Source: Nocardia inohanensis NBRC 100128 (GTDB lineage Bacteria; Actinomycetota; Actinomycetes; Mycobacteriales; Mycobacteriaceae). From it: a stretch of DNA of 64,000 nucleotides. The DNA lies in NCBI RefSeq assembly GCF_001612945.1, contig NZ_BDBK01000002.1:1048547-1112546 (forward strand). Direction: 5' to 3'. Of the stretch, positions 60,481 through 64,000 are shown piece by piece; position 1 is the stretch's first letter, and each line of letters begins with the position of its first letter. The notes beneath the pieces are model-generated. The model did not search any database. It was not told the origin of the DNA and saw only the letters and a program-made list of their open reading frames with translations. The translations under genes were made by a program, and so were the position numbers.

Positions 60481-63400
60481 ATGTACGAACAAGGGTGCAC
60501 GCGCGGGTCGGCGGTTGCCGTTGTCGGACTTTCCTGCCGGGTCCCGGGCATCGACTCACCAGCGGCCCTATGGCAACTCGTGTGCGACGGCGGTTCAACA
60601 GTCGCCGACCTGCCCGCCGCCAGGCGCGCCCTGCCCGGCAGCGGCTACGACCGGGTGGCGGACGAACCTGTCACGGGGTCGTTTTTCACCGAACCGCATC
60701 TGTTCGACCACGAATTCTTTCAGCTGTCCGCGGCGGAGACCGCCACCATGGACCCGCACCAGCGGCTGATGCTGGAGCTGGCGTGGGAGGCGATCGAGGA
60801 CGCGCGCATCCGGCCGTCGGCGCTCCGGGAGACCCGGGTCGGCGTGCATATCGGGGCGACGAGCAGTGACTTCGTCACCGTCATGGCGCGGCTCGACCGC
60901 CGGACCATCGACCCGGCCGTGCTGACCGGCCTCAATCGGGGGGTCATCGCCAACCGGATCTCGCACGTACTCGGCCTGACCGGACCGAGCCTTACCGTCG
61001 ATTCCGCGCAGTCGTCGTCGCTCGTCGCGGTCCATCTCGCCGCGGCGAGTATCAGGTCCGGCGAATGCGATGTCGCCCTCGCGGGCGGGGTACATCTGAA
61101 TCTCGCCTACGACTCCGAACTGGCTTTTCGCCATGCGGGCGTCTTGTCGCCGGACGGGCAGTGCTACACCTTCGACTCGCGAGCCAGCGGGATCGTGCGA
61201 GGTGAGGGCGGCGGCCTCGTCGTATTGAAGGCATTGGATGCCGCACTCGACGCCGGCGATCACATCTACGCGGTGTTGCCCGGCAGCGCGATAAACAACG
61301 ACGGCGCCACCCGGGTGCTCACCGACCCGCGCGAGGACGCACAGGCCAACGTGATCCGGGCGGCGATCGAACAGGCCGGAGTGACGCCCGAAATGGTCGG
61401 CTATATCGAATTGCACGGCACCGGAACGCGAGTCGGCGATCCGATCGAGGCTCGGGCACTCGGCGCCGTGTTCGGCCCGTACCGGGACGGACGCGCGCCC
61501 GTCGCGGTCGGCTCGGTGAAGACGAACATCGGCCACTGCGAAGGCGCGGCGGGCATTCTCGGCCTCATCAAGGTCGTGTCGGCGGTCGAGCACGGCGTGC
61601 TCCCGCCCGGCCGAAACTTCGAAAACCCGCATCCCGCGGTCGATCTCGTAGCGCTCGGGCTCGAGGTCCAAACGCGGCCGGCGCCCTGGAAGTCGCGGGG
61701 AGCCGGGCGGCTGGCCGGCGTCAGCAGCTTCGGGATCGGCGGTACCAACTGCCATGTCCTGGTCGCCGAGGCGCCACCGCGTACCGACTCCGCGCGCCCG
61801 GACACCGATAGCGAATCCCCTTGTGGACCACTGTTGTTGAGTGCGCACACGGCCGAAGCCCTGCACCGGCAAGCGGCCAGGCTGGCGGATCTGCTCGACA
61901 GCCGTCCGGATATCCCGATAGCGGCGGTCGCACGCGCGCTCGTCGAGACGCGGGAGACCTTCGCGGTCCGGGCCGCGGTGACGTGTTCGTCCGCGGTGGG
62001 CGTTCGGGCGGGCCTGGCGGAGATCGCGACCGGGATGCCCGGCGCGAACTCCGATATCGGACTGGCCGTCGAATCGGACCGGGGGCCGGTGTTCGTCTTC
62101 CCGGGGCAGGGCGGTCAATGGCTCGGGATGGGGCAGGCTCTCCTCGCCGAGAGTCCGGTTTTCCGTGCCGCTGTCGAAGAGTGCGATCGCATCGTGCTCG
62201 ACCGATTCGGCTGGTCGATCCTCGACGTGCTGCACGCCGCCGACCGCGCCGAGGACGCCGAGGACTCCAGCATCGTGCAGCCGACGCTCTTTGCCGTCAT
62301 GGTGGGTCTCACCCGGGTGTGGGAGTCCTGGGGCGTCGTACCCGCGGCCGTGATCGGGCACTCCCAGGGGGAGGTCGCCGCAGCCTATATCGCCGGGTGC
62401 CTGACCCTCGCCGACGCGTTGGTCGTCATCTGCGTTCGTGCCCGTTTGACCGAGGGGCTGGCCGCCGACGGCGCGATGCTTTCGGTGCGGGCGTCGGCCG
62501 GACGGGTGGCGGACGTCGTCGCGAATCTCGGTGCGGGCGTGTGCGTCGCGGTGTCCAACAGTCCGGACAGTGTCGTTCTCAGCGGCGACCGGGAACGCCT
62601 CGGCGAGATCGCCGGCGAACTTGCCGAGGTGGGTATCAAAGCGCAGTGGGTGGCCATTTCCTATGCGTCGCACAGCGATAAGGTCGAGTGCCTGGCCGAA
62701 CCACTGTTGGACCAGATCGGCGATATCGCACCGACCGCGGGCGCGATTCCCCTGTTCTCGACCGTCACCGGTCGTCGAATCTCGGGCGATGAACTGGACG
62801 CGGGGTACTGGTATCGAAATCTGCGCGAGCAGGTCCGTTTTCACGGGGCTGTCGAAGAACTGCTTCGAGTCGGGTACACACATTTCGTCGAGGTGAGTCC
62901 GCACCCGGTGCTCACCGCCCGGATCACCGAGACCGCCCAGTCGCGGCAGCAGCCGGTCGCGGTGACCGGTTCGCTGCTTCGCGACCACGGCGACATCGCT
63001 CGGCTGACCGTGTCGGCGGTCCGTTTCCATTTGCAGGGCGGCAAGGTCGATTGGCTGGCCGGATTGATGAAAGACACGCCACGGCAACAGGTTTCGCTAC
63101 CGACATACGCGTTCCAGCGGCAGGCGATCTGGCCGGCCACCTCCGGCGGAGGTCAGCGCGGCTCCGAGGTCGTCGAGGCGCAGGGCGCGCTGGTGCACGA
63201 CTTCAGCGAAGCGCGGGTTCGGGAGGTCGTGCTCGCGCAGATCGAGGCGATCGCAGGCGATTCGACGGCGTCGATCGATCACGATGCCGCCTTCCAGGAC
63301 CTCGGCGTCGGCTCGGCGCTGTCGGTCGAGCTCGTCACCCGACTGAACACGATCTTCGGCACCCGGGTATCCAGCGGTGCGGTTTTCGACTATCCGACCC

Positions 63401-63678
63401 CGGCGGCGTTGGCCGACCATCTGCGCGGGGCGGTGCTGGCGAAGATCGAGGCGCCCGGCGATGTCCTCGGCAACGCCTTTCGCGACCTCGAACAGTACTT
63501 CGAACGTCTCCCCGCCGACGGTGCCGGGCGTGCGGTCGCCGAGCGGTTGGCGGCGCTGCTTTCCCGGCATCGGGACGACCGGGACACCGGTCGCGATGCC
63601 ATGAACGACATCGATATCGAGTCGGTGTCCGAAGACGAGCTGTTGACCTTCATCGACACCGAGCTCCGTAATTCGTAG
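60481..63678 (+). CDS. type I PKS loading module, KSQ-AT-ACP
   Basis: 1065 aa. The KS domain (about 10-430) has Gln 177 in VDSAQSSSL in place of the condensing Cys, while ELHGTGT and IGHCEGAAG keep both His; this KSQ form decarboxylates extender units to make a starter. The AT domain (about 535-830) has GHSQGE (Ser 628) and YASH (728-731), the methylmalonyl-CoA signature. The ACP has LGVGSALS with Ser 945; the usual Asp before Ser is Gly. The C-terminus (ESVSEDELLTFIDTELRNS) is a docking segment. The starter is thus probably propionyl. AGGGGA precedes the ATG. Confidence 0.9.
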   Translation: MYEQGCTRGSAVAVVGLSCRVPGIDSPAALWQLVCDGGSTVADLPAARRALPGSGYDRVADEPVTGSFFTEPHLFDHEFFQLSAAETATMDPHQRLMLELAWEAIEDARIRPSALRETRVGVHIGATSSDFVTVMARLDRRTIDPAVLTGLNRGVIANRISHVLGLTGPSLTVDSAQSSSLVAVHLAAASIRSGECDVALAGGVHLNLAYDSELAFRHAGVLSPDGQCYTFDSRASGIVRGEGGGLVVLKALDAALDAGDHIYAVLPGSAINNDGATRVLTDPREDAQANVIRAAIEQAGVTPEMVGYIELHGTGTRVGDPIEARALGAVFGPYRDGRAPVAVGSVKTNIGHCEGAAGILGLIKVVSAVEHGVLPPGRNFENPHPAVDLVALGLEVQTRPAPWKSRGAGRLAGVSSFGIGGTNCHVLVAEAPPRTDSARPDTDSESPCGPLLLSAHTAEALHRQAARLADLLDSRPDIPIAAVARALVETRETFAVRAAVTCSSAVGVRAGLAEIATGMPGANSDIGLAVESDRGPVFVFPGQGGQWLGMGQALLAESPVFRAAVEECDRIVLDRFGWSILDVLHAADRAEDAEDSSIVQPTLFAVMVGLTRVWESWGVVPAAVIGHSQGEVAAAYIAGCLTLADALVVICVRARLTEGLAADGAMLSVRASAGRVADVVANLGAGVCVAVSNSPDSVVLSGDRERLGEIAGELAEVGIKAQWVAISYASHSDKVECLAEPLLDQIGDIAPTAGAIPLFSTVTGRRISGDELDAGYWYRNLREQVRFHGAVEELLRVGYTHFVEVSPHPVLTARITETAQSRQQPVAVTGSLLRDHGDIARLTVSAVRFHLQGGKVDWLAGLMKDTPRQQVSLPTYAFQRQAIWPATSGGGQRGSEVVEAQGALVHDFSEARVREVVLAQIEAIAGDSTASIDHDAAFQDLGVGSALSVELVTRLNTIFGTRVSSGAVFDYPTPAALADHLRGAVLAKIEAPGDVLGNAFRDLEQYFERLPADGAGRAVAERLAALLSRHRDDRDTGRDAMNDIDIESVSEDELLTFIDTELRNS

Positions 63679-63730
63679 TCGTCTTTTCGTGTAATTCCCA
63701 GTCTTCAGTTCGTGTTCGGAGGAAATGCCC

Positions 63731-64000
63731 ATGAGTGGCGATAAGGTGCTCGAGAATCTGCGGTGGGTTACCGCGGAATTGCAGAAGACGCGTCGTGAGT
63801 ACCGCGAGTTGGAGTCGGCGGCGTTCGAGCCGGTGGCGATTGTCGGAATGGGATGTCGCTTCCCGGGAGGCATCTCTTCTCCGGAGGACCTGTGGGACGT
63901 GGTCATCGGGGAGCGGGATGTGATCGGCGATTTCCCCGTCGATCGTGGCTGGGACACCGAATTGTTCGATCAGGATCCGGCGGCGATCGGGAAATCGTAT
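63731..64000 (+). CDS. type I modular PKS, N-terminus only (runs off the window)
   Basis: The first 90 residues are visible. LENLRWVTAELQKTRREYRE is the coiled-coil docking domain that pairs with the C-terminal docking segment of the loading module, and EPVAIVGMGCRFPGGISSPE opens a KS domain. Module number and domain content are unknown. GGAGG lies 8 nt before ATG 63731; an in-frame ATG at 63725 is too close to it. Confidence 0.9.
   Translation, partial: MSGDKVLENLRWVTAELQKTRREYRELESAAFEPVAIVGMGCRFPGGISSPEDLWDVVIGERDVIGDFPVDRGWDTELFDQDPAAIGKSY

Overview
The window comes from a high-GC actinobacterium of the order Mycobacteriales and most resembles Nocardia. The evidence is strongly GC-ending codons, many GTG starts, a WhiB7-type regulator, mycoredoxin, AdnAB, UvrD2, Rpf and F420-type (LLM) oxidoreductases. 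Gene order from about 12.9 to 39.7 kb follows the M. tuberculosis Rv3204 to Rv3193c block as I remember it: alkyltransferase-like protein, lipV, adnA, adnB, potassium channel, nudC, mrx1, (inserted cassette), uvrD2, whiB7, ABC1 kinase, ThiF-like protein, DUF2342 Zn protein, YlbL-like protease, UPF0182.

Region by region. 0-8.6 kb is a local stress or transport unit: VOC protein (cut by the window edge), DUF1269 protein, QacA-type exporter, GH15 hydrolase, LuxR-type regulator, DUF7144 protein and SulP permease. A 19-bp palindromic box recurs at a similar distance upstream of three of these operons, so the LuxR protein may control a neighbourhood regulon. 9.2-12.9 kb holds a BTAD/SARP regulator with a repeat-rich linker and an XRE/MmyB regulator. 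12.9-39.7 kb is the conserved repair and stress block, interrupted by an SRPBCC-EVE-MarR operon plus ltrA, and carrying whiB7 with a full attenuator leader. Tandem repeats with periods divisible by three sit between adnA and adnB and inside adnB. 39.7-49.6 kb is a patchwork: NmrA-like protein, Rpf, two LLM enzymes, two SRPBCC proteins, TetR, a Tam-like methyltransferase, a decayed IclR gene, enoyl-CoA hydratase, a CYP125-like P450, and three identical initiator tRNA genes.

49.8-64.0 kb is accessory and the most interesting part. An ImmA/IrrE peptidase, a MAB_1171c-type membrane protein and an XRE repressor precede an apparent biosynthetic operon: a KASIII-like acyltransferase with Ser in place of Cys, an MFS exporter, an FAD/NAD(P)-binding enzyme, an ATP-grasp ligase, a dipeptide-epimerase-like enolase, an M19 dipeptidase, a second exporter, then a type I PKS loading module (KSQ-AT-ACP, methylmalonyl-type AT) and the start of the next PKS protein, which runs off the window. 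The enzymes suggest a ligase-made, epimerised dipeptide or aminoacyl unit used together with a propionate-started polyketide. I do not recognise the product.

No insertion sequences, integrases, rRNA genes or CRISPR arrays were seen. Starts were chosen from ribosome-binding sites, gene overlaps and apparent leaderless promoters; functional calls rest on motifs read by eye.
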